A stretch of DNA of 64,000 nucleotides from Pseudarthrobacter sp. NIBRBAC000502770 (GTDB lineage Bacteria > Actinomycetota > Actinomycetes > Actinomycetales > Micrococcaceae): the NCBI RefSeq assembly GCF_006517815.1, contig NZ_CP041198.1, positions 2,914,001 through 2,978,000 of the forward strand, written 5' to 3'. Numbering within the stretch: the stretch's first letter is position 1; the number at the start of each line of letters is the position of its first letter. Positions 46,507-55,587 of the stretch are shown here, in pieces. The translations under genes were made by a program, and so were the position numbers. The notes beneath the pieces were generated by a model. That model did not search any database, was not told where the DNA came from, and saw nothing but the letters and a program-made list of their open reading frames with translations.

Positions 46507-47703
46507 CTAGGCCCAGGCGCCCTGTCCCTGCCTCGCCAGGTACTCGAAGAGCCGGCGGAGGCCGAAGGTCCATTCCGGCAGTTCCTCGCATGGACCCACT
46601 GTGTTGACCAAGGCGCCCAGGTGGCGGCTGCGGATGGTGACGACATCGCCGTGCTTGTGGGTGAAGCCCTGTCCCGGCACGTCCCGGTCCTGCGTGGGCG
46701 CAAAGAGGGTCCCCGTGAACAGCGCGAAGCCGTCCGGATACTGGTGGTGCTTCCCGTGGGTGGCGGCCACGAGTTCCTCGAAGGGCCTGCTGATGCGGGC
46801 AACGCTGTTCCGGCCCTCCAGCAGGTACCCGTCCGAACCGTCCACGCGGAGCAGGATCTCCTCATCGCGGAGCGTCTCCAGCGTGAAGGTCCCGTCGAAC
46901 AACCTGATGAACGGCCCCAGCGCGCTGGACGCGTTGTTGTCCTTGGCCTTGCCCAGCAGCAGGGCGCTCCTGCCTTCCACATCGCGCAGGTTCACGTCGT
47001 TGCCCAGCGTTGCCCCCACCACGCGCCCGCTGGCGGTGGCAATGAGCACCAGCTCCGGTTCGGGGTTGTTCCAGGACGAGAAGGCCGGGATGCCGATTCC
47101 ATCGCCGAGGCCGACCGATGACAGGACGGGCGCCTTGGTGAAGACCTCGGGGTCCGGGCCGATCCCTACCTCCAGGTACTGCGACCAGAGCCCTTCGGCG
47201 ACCAGGACCCGCTTGGCTTCGGCGGCTTCCGCCGAGCCGGGCCGGAGGTCGGCCAGGCTGCCGCCCAGCGCGCGGCCCACCAGCTCCCGCACCTCAGCAG
47301 CCCGCCCGGCGTCGCCCGCGCAGCGCTCCTCGATGACGCGCTCGACCATGCTGTCCACGAACGTCACGCCGCAGGCTTTGATGACCTGGAGGTCGATGGG
47401 TGCCAGCAGGCGGGTCCGGGGGTGGTCACCCGCCAGGGAGGCATTGACGACGTCGGCGGTCGCCCAGCGCGGTTCGGCGAGGGTGGGATCCGGCAGGGCA
47501 GAGCGGACGGCAGCGGCGGGGTCCGGCAGTTCCAACAGCCCGGCAACGGTGGGGGCCAGGCGGTGCAGGTCGTAGACGGTGTTCCCGCTGACGGCCACCA
47601 CGCGCGGCCCCGCCGTTTCCCCATCCCAGACCCGGCCGATGAGCAGTGCGTCGTCGGCGTCGTCGGGAAGGACGGAGCGTGCTGCCCCGGACACCGGGCT
47701 CAC
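46507..47703 (-). CDS. FAH-family enzyme, likely 2-keto-3-deoxy-aldonate dehydratase
   Basis: This 398-residue protein starts at a GTG overlapping the aldehyde dehydrogenase stop by 4 bases, behind GGAGGG. It has the fumarylacetoacetate-hydrolase-like core: SSWNNPEPELVLIA with metal-binding Glu residues, GATLGNDVNLRD, and a long N-terminal domain (LLIGRVWDGETAGPRVVAV). This long form resembles XylX of the oxidative xylose pathway, which dehydrates 2-keto-3-deoxy-pentonate to 2-oxoglutarate semialdehyde. The neighbouring semialdehyde dehydrogenase supports that role; a hydrolase role remains possible. Confidence 0.8.
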   Translation of the reverse strand: MSPVSGAARSVLPDDADDALLIGRVWDGETAGPRVVAVSGNTVYDLHRLAPTVAGLLELPDPAAAVRSALPDPTLAEPRWATADVVNASLAGDHPRTRLLAPIDLQVIKACGVTFVDSMVERVIEERCAGDAGRAAEVRELVGRALGGSLADLRPGSAEAAEAKRVLVAEGLWSQYLEVGIGPDPEVFTKAPVLSSVGLGDGIGIPAFSSWNNPEPELVLIATASGRVVGATLGNDVNLRDVEGRSALLLGKAKDNNASSALGPFIRLFDGTFTLETLRDEEILLRVDGSDGYLLEGRNSVARISRPFEELVAATHGKHHQYPDGFALFTGTLFAPTQDRDVPGQGFTHKHGDVVTIRSRHLGALVNTVGPCEELPEWTFGLRRLFEYLARQGQGAWA

Positions 47704-49244
47704 TGCGGTCCCTCCGTCCCGGCTGCGCCAACGGAGGCGCGTCCGGCCGGATGCTGCCATGCGCCGTCGACCCTTTGCGGGACCCGCCAGGGGTTGCTGT
47801 CCTGCAGGGGTTCGGGCAGCCGGGACGCAGGAAACGACTGGTAAGCCACCGGGCGGAGGAAACGGCGGATGGCGGCCGTGCCCACGGACGTGGTGTTTGA
47901 GGTGGTGGCCGGGTACGGGCCGCCGTGGTGCTGGGCGTAACTGACCGTGACGCCCGTGGGCCACCCGTTCCACAGGACGCGCCCGCTGATGTCTGCGAGC
48001 CGGGCAGCGAGTTCGGAGACGTCGTCGTCCTCCTCGGCCTGGAGGGTCGTAGTCAGCTGCCCTTCCAGCAGGTCCGCCAGCCCGGGCAGGTCGGCCTGGT
48101 CGCGGTACTCCACCACCAGGCTGGCGGGGCCGAACATTTCCTGCCGGAGCAGGTGCGGATTCTTCCGGACTTCCTCTGCAGTGGTGTGCAGGACCGTGGG
48201 GGCCGGTTCCTCCGCAAAGTCGCCCGCCACCAGGACATCCACGCCGGCGCTGTCGTGGAGCGTGGCCACGGCATCCGCATAGCCGGCGTGCAGGCGGTCG
48301 CTCAGGAGCCTGGCAGGCGCGAAACCGGCCAGGGCCTCCCCCAGCTGGTCCCGGATCTCCGCCGCGTCCCCGGCGGGCACGAACAGGAGTCCCGGCTTGG
48401 TGCAGAACTGTCCCATGCCCAGGGTGAAGGAACCGGCGTACCCCGTGAGGATCTCCGCGCGCCGGGCCGCCCATGCGTTGGGTGCCACGAAGACGGCGTT
48501 GATGCCACCCAGTTCACCGAAGAACGGGATAGGCTCGGGACGGGCGGCAATCCTGTCGAGCAGGGCACGGCCGCCCGCGGTGGAGCCGGTAAAGCCGATG
48601 GCCTTGACCAAGGGGTGGTCCACCAGCCCTTCGCCCGCCTGCCGGCCGGTCACCAGGGAGAACAGGCCCGACGGCGCCCCGGCAGTATCCAGGGCATCGG
48701 CCACTACGCGGGCGGTGCGGGCGGCGAGTTCGCGGTGTGCGTCGTGTGCTTTGTGCACCACGGAGCAGCCGGCGGCGAGGGCCGAGGCACTGTCCCCTCC
48801 CATCACGCTGAACGCGAAAGGGAAGTTTGACGCGCCGAAAACGCCCACGACGCCGAGGGGCACGTTGTACCGCCGGAGGTCCGGCCGCGGGCCCATGCCC
48901 CAGGCCGGGTCCTGGTGATCGATGGTGGCGTCAAAGTGCTCGCCCCGGCGGATTTCCGCTGCGAACAGCCGCAGCTGGAAGACGGTCCGCTTCAGTTCCC
49001 CCTCCAGCCGGGCGGTACCAAGGTGGGTTTCACGGACGGCCGTTTCCACCAGTCCGACGGCGTCCTGCTCCAAGCCGGCGGCGATCGCTTCGAGCCAGCC
49101 GGCACGGGTGGCCGGATCCACGCGGCGGCCCTGGTCAAAGGCAGCTGCCGCGGCTTCCACGGCCGTGTCCAGGCCACCGGGCGTCGTGAACCCGGCGGTG
49201 CGGTCCGGGGCGAGGCCGACGGCGGCACTTGCTCCGGCGGTCAT
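47700..49244 (-). CDS. 2-oxoglutarate semialdehyde dehydrogenase
   Basis: This 514-residue aldehyde dehydrogenase has [27 protein letters not shown], the glutamate in [13 protein letters not shown] and the catalytic cysteine in [13 protein letters not shown]. These are marks of the KGSADH group, which oxidises 2-oxoglutarate semialdehyde to 2-oxoglutarate with NAD(P). The ATG at 49244 overlaps the dehydratase stop by 4 bases (ATGA). It lies between the two other catabolic genes, in line with sequential steps. Confidence 0.88.
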   Translation of the reverse strand: MTAGASAAVGLAPDRTAGFTTPGGLDTAVEAAAAAFDQGRRVDPATRAGWLEAIAAGLEQDAVGLVETAVRETHLGTARLEGELKRTVFQLRLFAAEIRRGEHFDATIDHQDPAWGMGPRPDLRRYNVPLGVVGVFGASNFPFAFSVMGGDSASALAAGCSVVHKAHDAHRELAARTARVVADALDTAGAPSGLFSLVTGRQAGEGLVDHPLVKAIGFTGSTAGGRALLDRIAARPEPIPFFGELGGINAVFVAPNAWAARRAEILTGYAGSFTLGMGQFCTKPGLLFVPAGDAAEIRDQLGEALAGFAPARLLSDRLHAGYADAVATLHDSAGVDVLVAGDFAEEPAPTVLHTTAEEVRKNPHLLRQEMFGPASLVVEYRDQADLPGLADLLEGQLTTTLQAEEDDDVSELAARLADISGRVLWNGWPTGVTVSYAQHHGGPYPATTSNTTSVGTAAIRRFLRPVAYQSFPASRLPEPLQDSNPWRVPQRVDGAWQHPAGRASVGAAGTEGPQ

Positions 49245-50587
49245 CTGCCGGCTCCGGCAGGGGCAGGGGCAGGGCCGGTAACCGCGGCGCGGTTGCCCAC
49301 TTCCTGCCACCCGGCGCCGTTGGGGAATTCCCAACGCGAGCGGGAGGCGCTGAATATCTCCGCGCCCGTGCCCGGGAGCCCAGGCGCAGCGTAGCGGCCG
49401 TTGATGATCCGGACGGGTTCGGCGAAGTGCTCGTGCAAATGGTCCACGAATTCGATCATGCGGTTTTCCAGGCTCCGGCCCACCACTGCGTAGTCGAAGA
49501 AGGAGAAATGCTGGACCAGTTCGCACAGGCCCACGCCGCCGGCGTGCGGGCAGACGGGCACCCCGAATTTGGCCGCCAGCAGCAGGATGGCGATGTTCTC
49601 GTTGACACCGGCCACGCGGGTGGAGTCGAGCTGGAGCACGTCGATGGCGCCCGCCTGGAGCAGCTGCTTGAACACGATCCGGCTTGCCACGGCTTCACCG
49701 GTGGCCACCCGGACCGGCGCCACACCCCTGCGGATTTCTGCGTGGCCCAGGATGTCGTCCGTGCTGGTGGGTTCCTCGATCCAGTAGGGGTTGAATTCCG
49801 AGAGCTGGTTGACCCATTCAACCGCCTCGGAGACCTCCCACCGCTGGTTGGCGTCGATGGCGATGGGCAGGCCGCCCACGGCGTCGCGGGCCAGGGCCAT
49901 CCGCCGGCGGTCGTCGTCGATGTCCCCGCCCACTTTGAGCTTGATCATCGAGAAGCCGTCGGCCGCGGCCTCCTTGCTCAGCCGGACCAGTTTCTCGTCG
50001 CTGTAGCCCAGCCAGCCCGGGGAGGTGGTGTAGGCGGGGAACCCATCGGCCTTGAGTTCGGCGATGCGCTGGTCCTTGCCTTCCTGGCCGGCGCGGAGGA
50101 TTTCCAGTGCTTCTTCGGGGCTGAGGGCGTCGCGGATGTGGGTGAAGTCCACCACGCTGACCAGTTCCTCGGGTGTCATTTCGGCGAGGAGGAGCCAGAG
50201 CGGCTTGTTTTCGCGGCGCGCACGGATGTCCCAGAGGGCGCTGACCAGGGCGCCGCAGGCCATCTGGGTGACGCCCTTCTCGGGTCCGAGCCAGCGCAGC
50301 TGGGAGTCATGGACCAGGAGCCTGGAGGCCGCGCCGAGGTCGCCGATGAGCTCATCGATGTCGCGGCCCACCAGCAGGCGGGCGTAGGCGTCAATCGCGG
50401 ACGTCAGGATGTCATTGCCGCGGCCGCAGCTGAAGATGAAGCCGTGGCCCTCATCGCCCACGTCGGTGCGGATGACCACGTAGGCAGCGGAGTAATCGGG
50501 GTCTACGTTGACCGCGTCTGAACCGTCAAGCTCAAGGGACGTGGGGAAGCGGACGTCCTGGGTGTTGATGGACGTGATGGAAGGCAT
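49241..50587 (-). CDS. fucD: L-fuconate/D-arabinonate-type dehydratase (enolase superfamily)
   Basis: This 448-residue protein follows L-fuconate dehydratase wording closely: [47 protein letters not shown], the KLK base motif in MIKLKVGGD, metal ligands in IDANQRW, WIEEPT and ATGEAV, and [14 protein letters not shown]. It removes water from an aldonate to give the 2-keto-3-deoxy acid. L-fuconate and D-arabinonate share the relevant stereochemistry and both fit. The ATG at 50587 is preferred to a TTG at 50596. Operator-like repeats lie just upstream. Confidence 0.92.
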   Translation of the reverse strand: MPSITSINTQDVRFPTSLELDGSDAVNVDPDYSAAYVVIRTDVGDEGHGFIFSCGRGNDILTSAIDAYARLLVGRDIDELIGDLGAASRLLVHDSQLRWLGPEKGVTQMACGALVSALWDIRARRENKPLWLLLAEMTPEELVSVVDFTHIRDALSPEEALEILRAGQEGKDQRIAELKADGFPAYTTSPGWLGYSDEKLVRLSKEAAADGFSMIKLKVGGDIDDDRRRMALARDAVGGLPIAIDANQRWEVSEAVEWVNQLSEFNPYWIEEPTSTDDILGHAEIRRGVAPVRVATGEAVASRIVFKQLLQAGAIDVLQLDSTRVAGVNENIAILLLAAKFGVPVCPHAGGVGLCELVQHFSFFDYAVVGRSLENRMIEFVDHLHEHFAEPVRIINGRYAAPGLPGTGAEIFSASRSRWEFPNGAGWQEVGNRAAVTGPAPAPAGAGR

Positions 50588-50630
50588 GGATCTCAACTTT
50601 CGGAGCAGAACTGGAGAAGGGAAAGATTCG

Positions 50631-50664
50631 ATTCCTATACGAATTTATAAAATCATATAGGAAT
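50631..50664. promoter_or_regulatory. Paired operator sites upstream of fucD
   Basis: ATTCCTATACGAAT (50631-50644) and AATCATATAGGAAT (50651-50664) are inverted copies of one motif, giving ATTCCTATA...TATAGGAAT. The motif recurs twice at 51605-51637. The region is strikingly AT-rich for this genome. The GntR regulator encoded next door is the likely binder. Confidence 0.7.
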
Positions 50665-50711
50665 TGCAATTCAGGTCAACCCCCGCAGCGGAGGCCCGGG
50701 CACGGAAACGC

Positions 50712-50739
50712 AAAACCCCGGCCCTTGCGGACCGGGGCT
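50712..50739 (-). terminator. Terminator of the GntR gene
   Basis: On the minus strand AGCCCCGGTCC, loop GCAA and GGGCCGGGG are followed by TTTT. It begins 14 bases after the gntR stop and separates that gene from the fucD promoter. Confidence 0.8.
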
Positions 50740-50752
50740 GTTCGCCAAATTC

Positions 50753-51478
50753 CTAGGATGTGATGATGCGCCTGCGCGGCGGGCCGCCGTCCTCCAGCGG
50801 TGGCAGCTCACCCTCGAACGCCTGGGCGAAGCGGTCAAAGGAGTTGCGGATATGGGTGGTCATGGCCGCCTCAGCCCGCTCCGGATCGCAGGCCTCGATG
50901 GCTTCCCGCACAGCCGTATGCTCAGCCACGGTGATGGCGCCGTCCACGTCCGCCGGGTACAGCCGGAAGGTGTGCAGGTGGCAGTGGGTCTGCGCAAAAG
51001 CATGCCGGACCACGGGGTTGCCGGAGGCGGCAAGGATGGTGTCATGGAAGCGGGTGTCATGGGCCACCAGGTCCTGCCGCAGGTCGCTGGTCCGCTTCAT
51101 GGTCGCCCGGAAACTGCGCAACTCCCTCTCCAGCGAGCCGGCAGGATTGGCAAGGCGGTCCACGGCCGCGGCCCGGGCTGCCCACGGTTCCACTAGGAGC
51201 CTGAATTCAAAGAGCGAGCGCAGCTCCGGCAGGTCAAGCAACGGGGTGGTGCTGTAGCCGCGGCCGGGGTTGTAGACCACAAGGTTGTCACCTTCAAGCC
51301 GCTGCAGCACCTCACGGACGGGCGTCTGGGACACACCCAGGCCGCGGGCTACGGCATCGATGTTAATCCGGGTGCCGGGAGCGATCTCCCCTTCCAGGAT
51401 GGAGGCACGCATCGCCGAATAGACATCAGGCACGGCCGCCTTGCCGCGGGAAGTTTCGGACGATTGACGTGGGGGCAC
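50753..51478 (-). CDS. GntR-family (FCD/FadR type) transcriptional regulator
   Basis: This protein of about 241 residues has an N-terminal winged helix (VYSAMRASILEGEIAPGTRINIDAVARGLGVSQTPVREVLQRLEGDNLV) and a C-terminal all-helical FCD ligand domain with metal-binding histidines in VAHDTRFHDTIL and TVAEHTAV. The GTG at 51478 is chosen since AGAGG lies 7 bases upstream; the frame extends to a GTG at 51547. It is divergent from the MFS gene, and the same operator motif flanks both promoter regions of the block, so it probably represses them until the sugar acid or a breakdown product is present. Confidence 0.9.
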   Translation of the reverse strand: MPPRQSSETSRGKAAVPDVYSAMRASILEGEIAPGTRINIDAVARGLGVSQTPVREVLQRLEGDNLVVYNPGRGYSTTPLLDLPELRSLFEFRLLVEPWAARAAAVDRLANPAGSLERELRSFRATMKRTSDLRQDLVAHDTRFHDTILAASGNPVVRHAFAQTHCHLHTFRLYPADVDGAITVAEHTAVREAIEACDPERAEAAMTTHIRNSFDRFAQAFEGELPPLEDGGPPRRRIITS

Positions 51479-51604
51479 GCGGTTACCTCTTGCACTGGGT
51501 TGCTGGTACTGGACGGCGGGAAGCCGCTTGGGGGAATCATAAGCCACGGGGCACCGCAGTCATCATCGAAGCATTTTTCGGCGGGGACTTGATCCGGGTC
51601 ACAC

Positions 51605-51637
51605 TTTCTATATGATTAACCCGATTCCTATATGATT
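51605..51637. promoter_or_regulatory. Tandem operator sites upstream of the MFS gene
   Basis: TTTCTATATGATT (51605-51617) and ATTCCTATATGATT (51624-51637) are direct copies about 20 bases apart, the same motif as at 50631-50664. They lie in the divergent gntR/MFS promoter region, consistent with co-regulation and autoregulation. Confidence 0.7.
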
Positions 51638-51717
51638 TTGGCGCAGATATCTTCCGCGTCTCCCCCTCCCGCCGTGCGCACCGCACCCGAAGCCATGTAT
51701 ATGTCGAAGGAGACCGC

Positions 51718-53049
51718 ATGACTACGCTCGGAAGTAAAACCTCCATCACCACCTCATCCCGGCAACCCCGCCTCATGACCCGCAAACGCTGGGTGATTAT
51801 CTGGCTTGCCTTCATTGGCCTGAGCATCAACTACCTTGACCGCTCCAGCCTCAGCGTCGCCCTCCCCTTCATGGGCAAGGATTTTGAACTCAGTGCCACC
51901 CAGCAAGGCTTGATTTTTGCAGCGTTCTTCTGGGCCTACGACTTCTTCCAGCTCGCCGCCGGCTGGTACGTGGACAAGGTGGGCCCGCGCCGCTCATTTT
52001 CCCTGGCCGCCCTCTGGTGGTCCGTCTTCACCATGGTCACGGCCGCAGCTTCCAGCTTCTGGTCGCTTTTTGCGGCCCGCTTCCTCCTGGGCGTCGGCGA
52101 AAGCCCGGCCCCCAGCACTGCGGCCAAGGTGGTGGCTACCTGGTTCCCGGTCCGCGAACGCGCCTTCGCCACCAGCATTTGGGACTCCGGTTCGCGGGTG
52201 GGAGCAGTGATCGCGCTGCCGATCGTCACCCTGATCGTCGCCTTCACATCCTGGCACGCGGTGTTCATCATCATCGGCGTCCTTGGAATTATCTGGGCCG
52301 CCGTGTGGTGGAAGTACTACCGCAACCCGGAGGAGCACACCGGCGCCAATGCCGCCGAAGTCAGCTACATCCAGGAGGGCGGTGCCCGCGGAGCGGCAAG
52401 CGACGACGAAACCGCGGCCAAGCTCCCCTGGCGTTCGCTCTTCAAGTACCGGACCATCCTCAGCATGATGTTCGGCTTCTTCTGCCTGAACAGTGCCATC
52501 TATTTCTTCATCACGTTCTTCCCCAGCTACCTGGTCAAGGAACGCGGCTTCGACCTCCTCAAGCTCGGCTTCTTCGGCGCGATCCCCGGCATCTGCGCCG
52601 TCCTGTTCGGCTGGCTTGGCGGCTACCTGGCGGACCGTGCCGTGCGGGCAGGATCTCCCGTCAGCAAGGTCCGTAAGACGGCCATCGCCGGTGGCCTCGC
52701 CGGCGGCTCCGTCATCATGTTTGCCGCCCTGGTTCCGGAGGCCTGGATGGCCCTGGGCCTGCTGTCCATCGCCTACTCCAGCCTCACGGTGGCCGCCACC
52801 GGCATCTGGTCGCTTCCGGCCGATGTCGCACCGAGTTCACGCCACGTCGGTTCCATCGGCGGGCTGCAGAACTTCGCCTCCAACCTGGCCGGCATCTTCA
52901 CGCCCATCCTGATCGGTGTGCTGGTGGACCAGACCGGATCCTTCGTGGCGCCGCTGGCCGTGATCGGCGCAATTTCCCTCATCGGGGCCGCCAACTACCT
53001 GTTCGTCATCGGCAAGATCCAGCCGCTGCAGGTCAAGGCAGCCGCCTAG
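51718..53049 (+). CDS. MFS sugar-acid transporter (anion:cation symporter type)
   Basis: This 443-residue protein has twelve helices and the hexuronate/galactonate-transporter wording INYLDRSSLSVALPFMGKDF, LGVGESPAPSTAAKVVATWFP and GGLQNFASNLAGIFTPILIG, as in GudP and DgoT. It imports a sugar acid with protons. It starts behind AAGGAG and is the divergent partner of the gntR gene. With the three enzymes on the other strand it completes uptake and breakdown. A bidirectional terminator follows its stop. Confidence 0.92.
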   Translation: MTTLGSKTSITTSSRQPRLMTRKRWVIIWLAFIGLSINYLDRSSLSVALPFMGKDFELSATQQGLIFAAFFWAYDFFQLAAGWYVDKVGPRRSFSLAALWWSVFTMVTAAASSFWSLFAARFLLGVGESPAPSTAAKVVATWFPVRERAFATSIWDSGSRVGAVIALPIVTLIVAFTSWHAVFIIIGVLGIIWAAVWWKYYRNPEEHTGANAAEVSYIQEGGARGAASDDETAAKLPWRSLFKYRTILSMMFGFFCLNSAIYFFITFFPSYLVKERGFDLLKLGFFGAIPGICAVLFGWLGGYLADRAVRAGSPVSKVRKTAIAGGLAGGSVIMFAALVPEAWMALGLLSIAYSSLTVAATGIWSLPADVAPSSRHVGSIGGLQNFASNLAGIFTPILIGVLVDQTGSFVAPLAVIGAISLIGAANYLFVIGKIQPLQVKAAA

Positions 53050-53071
53050 GATTTCCCGGCCCCAAGCAAAA

Positions 53072-53109
53072 GGACGACGACGGCACCCGCGGAAGTGCCG
53101 TCGTCGTCC
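53072..53109. terminator. Bidirectional terminator, copy 2 of the 49-bp repeat
   Basis: GGACGACGACGGCAC and its complement form a perfect 15-bp stem between the convergent MFS gene (ends 53049) and pta (ends 53125). The 49 bases at 53061-53109 match 46444-46492 at 46 positions. Confidence 0.85.
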
Positions 53110-53124
53110 GTTGTGCGTGGTGTT

Positions 53125-55245
53125 CTAGGAGGCCGGCGCCTCTGCAGGGACCTGCGCCCGTTCCTGCCCGGCATCGCGGGCTTGCGCCTGGATGGCCGTG
53201 ATGGCCACCGTGTTCACGATGTCCTCCACCGTGCAGCCCCGGGAGAGGTCGTTGACCGGTTTCCGCAGCCCCTGCAGGACCGGGCCCACCGCCACCGCCC
53301 CGGAGCTCTGCTGGACCGCCTTGTAGGTGTTGTTGCCGGTATTCAGGTCCGGGAAGATGAACACCGTCGCCTGGCCGGCCACGGAGGAGCCGGGCATCTT
53401 GGACGCGGCGATCGAGGCGTCCACGGCGGCGTCGTACTGGATGGGGCCTTCCACTGCGAGGTCCGGGCGGCGCTGGCGCACCAGTTCGGTGGCCTGCCGC
53501 ACCTCGTCCACGGCTTCACCCGCGCCCGAGCCGCCGGTCGAGTACGAGAGCATGGCCACCCGCGGCTCCACCCCGAACTGGGCCGCGGTCTCGGCCGACG
53601 CCAGGGCGATATCCGCCAGCTGCTCCACGTTGGGGTCCGGATTGACTGCGCAGTCGCCGTAGACCAGCACGCGGTCCGGCATCAGCATCAGGAAAACCGA
53701 GGACACAATCTTCACCCCCGGACGCGTCTTCACGAACTCCAGGGCCGGCCGGATGGTGTGCGCCGTGGTGTGGGCCGCACCGGACACCATCCCGTCCACC
53801 ACGCCCAGCTGTACCATCATGGTGCCGAAGTAGCTGACGTCCTGCATGATCTCCAGCGCCTTGGGCAGGTCCACGCCCTTGTGCGCCCGCAGTTCCGCGT
53901 ACTTCTCGGCGAACTTCGGCCGAAGGTCTGAAGTGGCGGGGTCGATGACCGTGATGCCGGACAGGTCGATGCCGTTGGCGGCTGCCAGCTCCCGGACGTC
54001 GGACTCCGGGCCCAGGAGCGTCAGGTCGCAGACGTCCCGCCGGTGCAGGATCTCGGCGGCCCGCAGGATCCTCACGTCGGTCCCCTCGGGCAGTACCACA
54101 TGGCGGCGCTGCGCCCGGGCCCGCTCGATTAGGTCGTGCAGGAACCGCAGCGGGGTCATCCGTTCCGCCCTGGGAAGGTGCAGCCGCTCCACCAGCTCTG
54201 CTTCGTCCACGCGGCGGGACCAGAGGCCCAGCGCGGAGGCTACCTTGCGCCGGTGCCCGGACCAGATTTCGCTGCGCACCTCCGACACCCGTCGGGCGGT
54301 CTGGTACGTGTCCTCGTCCGCGGCAAAAACAGGGAACGGTGCCTGCGCCAGGAGCGGGTAGATGTTGGCGTCCGGGGCCAGGCCGCCGGTGAGGATGAGC
54401 GCCGAGGCCACGGGAAATTCGGGCGAGAAGGACGAGGCCAGGCAGGCCACCATCACGTCCGCCCGGTCCCCGGGCACGATCACCAGGGCGCCCTCGTCCA
54501 GGACGTTCAGGAAGTTGCCCACGTTCATCGCGGCAACCTTGATGTCCCTGACGTCGCGTTCCATGTCCGGCGTTCCAGCAATTTGGCGGACGCCCAGCGC
54601 CGCGGCCACCTCACCGGTGGTGGGGCGGGCGATTTCCTCAAGCTCCGGCAGGATGTAAACGGGGCGGCCGGAAGCTCCGGGCTTCAGGGCTGCCGCGATG
54701 GCGTCCAGGTCTCCGGCGGCGGCCCGGTTGACCATGATGGCAAGCAGTGCGCACCGTTCGGCGGCGAGTTCCTTGCGGGCAACTTCGACGGCGGCAGCGG
54801 TCTCGGCGACGGTCCGCCCCTTGGCGCCCACCACCGCCACCACGGGCGTGGCGAGGTTGTTGGCCAGCCGCGCGTTGAGGTCGAATTCGACGGCGGAATC
54901 CTGCCCTACCAGGTCCGTCCCCTCCACGATCACCACATCGCAGTGCCGGGCGATGTCCGCGAAAATCTCCACGCACCGGGCATCGATTTCCGCCCGGTTT
55001 CCTTCTGCGAGCAGGGTGCGGACCTCTTCGTGGGTCAGGCCTCCGCGGCAACGCTCGTCCTCCAGGGCAAACCGGGCCTTCATCAACGCCACCATGGGGT
55101 CATCGGCAGCCAAGGGCCCGTGGACTACCGGCTTGAAGAAGCCGATCCTGTCCGCATGCCGGTGCAGGGTGTCCGCCAGGCCCAGGGCCACGAGGGACTT
55201 GCCCGACCCGGGGGTGGTTGCGCTGACATAGATGCCTGTGGCCAT
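53125..55245 (-). CDS. pta: Phosphate acetyltransferase, long form
   Basis: This 706-residue protein has an N-terminal P-loop/dethiobiotin-synthetase-like domain (YVSATTPGSGKSLVALGLAD), a central DRTGG-like regulatory domain (about 215-330) and a C-terminal catalytic domain with MLSYSTGGSGAG and FIFPDLNTGNNTYKAVQQSSG. It converts acetyl-CoA and phosphate to acetyl phosphate and CoA. The ATG at 55245 starts the family-like sequence; the open frame upstream is not family-like. It is on the same strand as ackA but separated from it by the sugar-acid block. Confidence 0.95.
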   Translation of the reverse strand: MATGIYVSATTPGSGKSLVALGLADTLHRHADRIGFFKPVVHGPLAADDPMVALMKARFALEDERCRGGLTHEEVRTLLAEGNRAEIDARCVEIFADIARHCDVVIVEGTDLVGQDSAVEFDLNARLANNLATPVVAVVGAKGRTVAETAAAVEVARKELAAERCALLAIMVNRAAAGDLDAIAAALKPGASGRPVYILPELEEIARPTTGEVAAALGVRQIAGTPDMERDVRDIKVAAMNVGNFLNVLDEGALVIVPGDRADVMVACLASSFSPEFPVASALILTGGLAPDANIYPLLAQAPFPVFAADEDTYQTARRVSEVRSEIWSGHRRKVASALGLWSRRVDEAELVERLHLPRAERMTPLRFLHDLIERARAQRRHVVLPEGTDVRILRAAEILHRRDVCDLTLLGPESDVRELAAANGIDLSGITVIDPATSDLRPKFAEKYAELRAHKGVDLPKALEIMQDVSYFGTMMVQLGVVDGMVSGAAHTTAHTIRPALEFVKTRPGVKIVSSVFLMLMPDRVLVYGDCAVNPDPNVEQLADIALASAETAAQFGVEPRVAMLSYSTGGSGAGEAVDEVRQATELVRQRRPDLAVEGPIQYDAAVDASIAASKMPGSSVAGQATVFIFPDLNTGNNTYKAVQQSSGAVAVGPVLQGLRKPVNDLSRGCTVEDIVNTVAITAIQAQARDAGQERAQVPAEAPAS

Positions 55246-55296
55246 GGTCCGCCCTTTGCTCTTGGTGCCGGTCCCTCCAATCCTTGCACTTCCAGC

Positions 55297-55360
55297 CCGC
55301 GAGATGGCACTTGATGGTGGTGTCCACGCCCGGAAACTGCCGTGAGGTGCCATCTCGCGG
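55297..55360. repeat. Spaced inverted repeat in the pta-paaI intergenic region
   Basis: CCGCGAGATGGCA (55297-55309) and TGCCATCTCGCGG (55348-55360) are perfect 13-bp inverted repeats 38 bases apart. They lie in the 342-base gap between pta and paaI (55246-55587), which otherwise holds only the PaaR-like site at 55543 and no gene I can support. It looks like an intergenic repeat unit rather than a terminator, because both flanking genes point away from it. Confidence 0.5.
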
Positions 55361-55542
55361 AAGTCTGCAGCGGAAGGTGCGTGCCGCCGTCGTGCTTTCC
55401 AGCCCAGTTGCTTTCCTAGGCACCGTGCGGCGCGCCGCGGACGACGGCGTGTCCCCGGTTTGGTGCGGAAGACGGGCCGGGCAACAGGGCGGGAAGGCCC
55501 GCCCGCGGGGCGCCTCCCCTTGACACCGGACCCCCTCATGGG

Positions 55543-55567
55543 ATTACCTAATGAACATTCGGTAAAT
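55543..55567. promoter_or_regulatory. PaaR-like operator upstream of paaI
   Basis: ATTACCTAATGAACATTCGG continued by TAAAT contains the inverted arms TTACC and GGTAA. Its TTCGGTAA end is shared with the site at 61370-61393 in front of paaZ. It lies 21 bases before the paaI start, where binding would block transcription. Confidence 0.6.
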
Positions 55568-55587
55568 AAAGCTGGAGGCAATGACGC

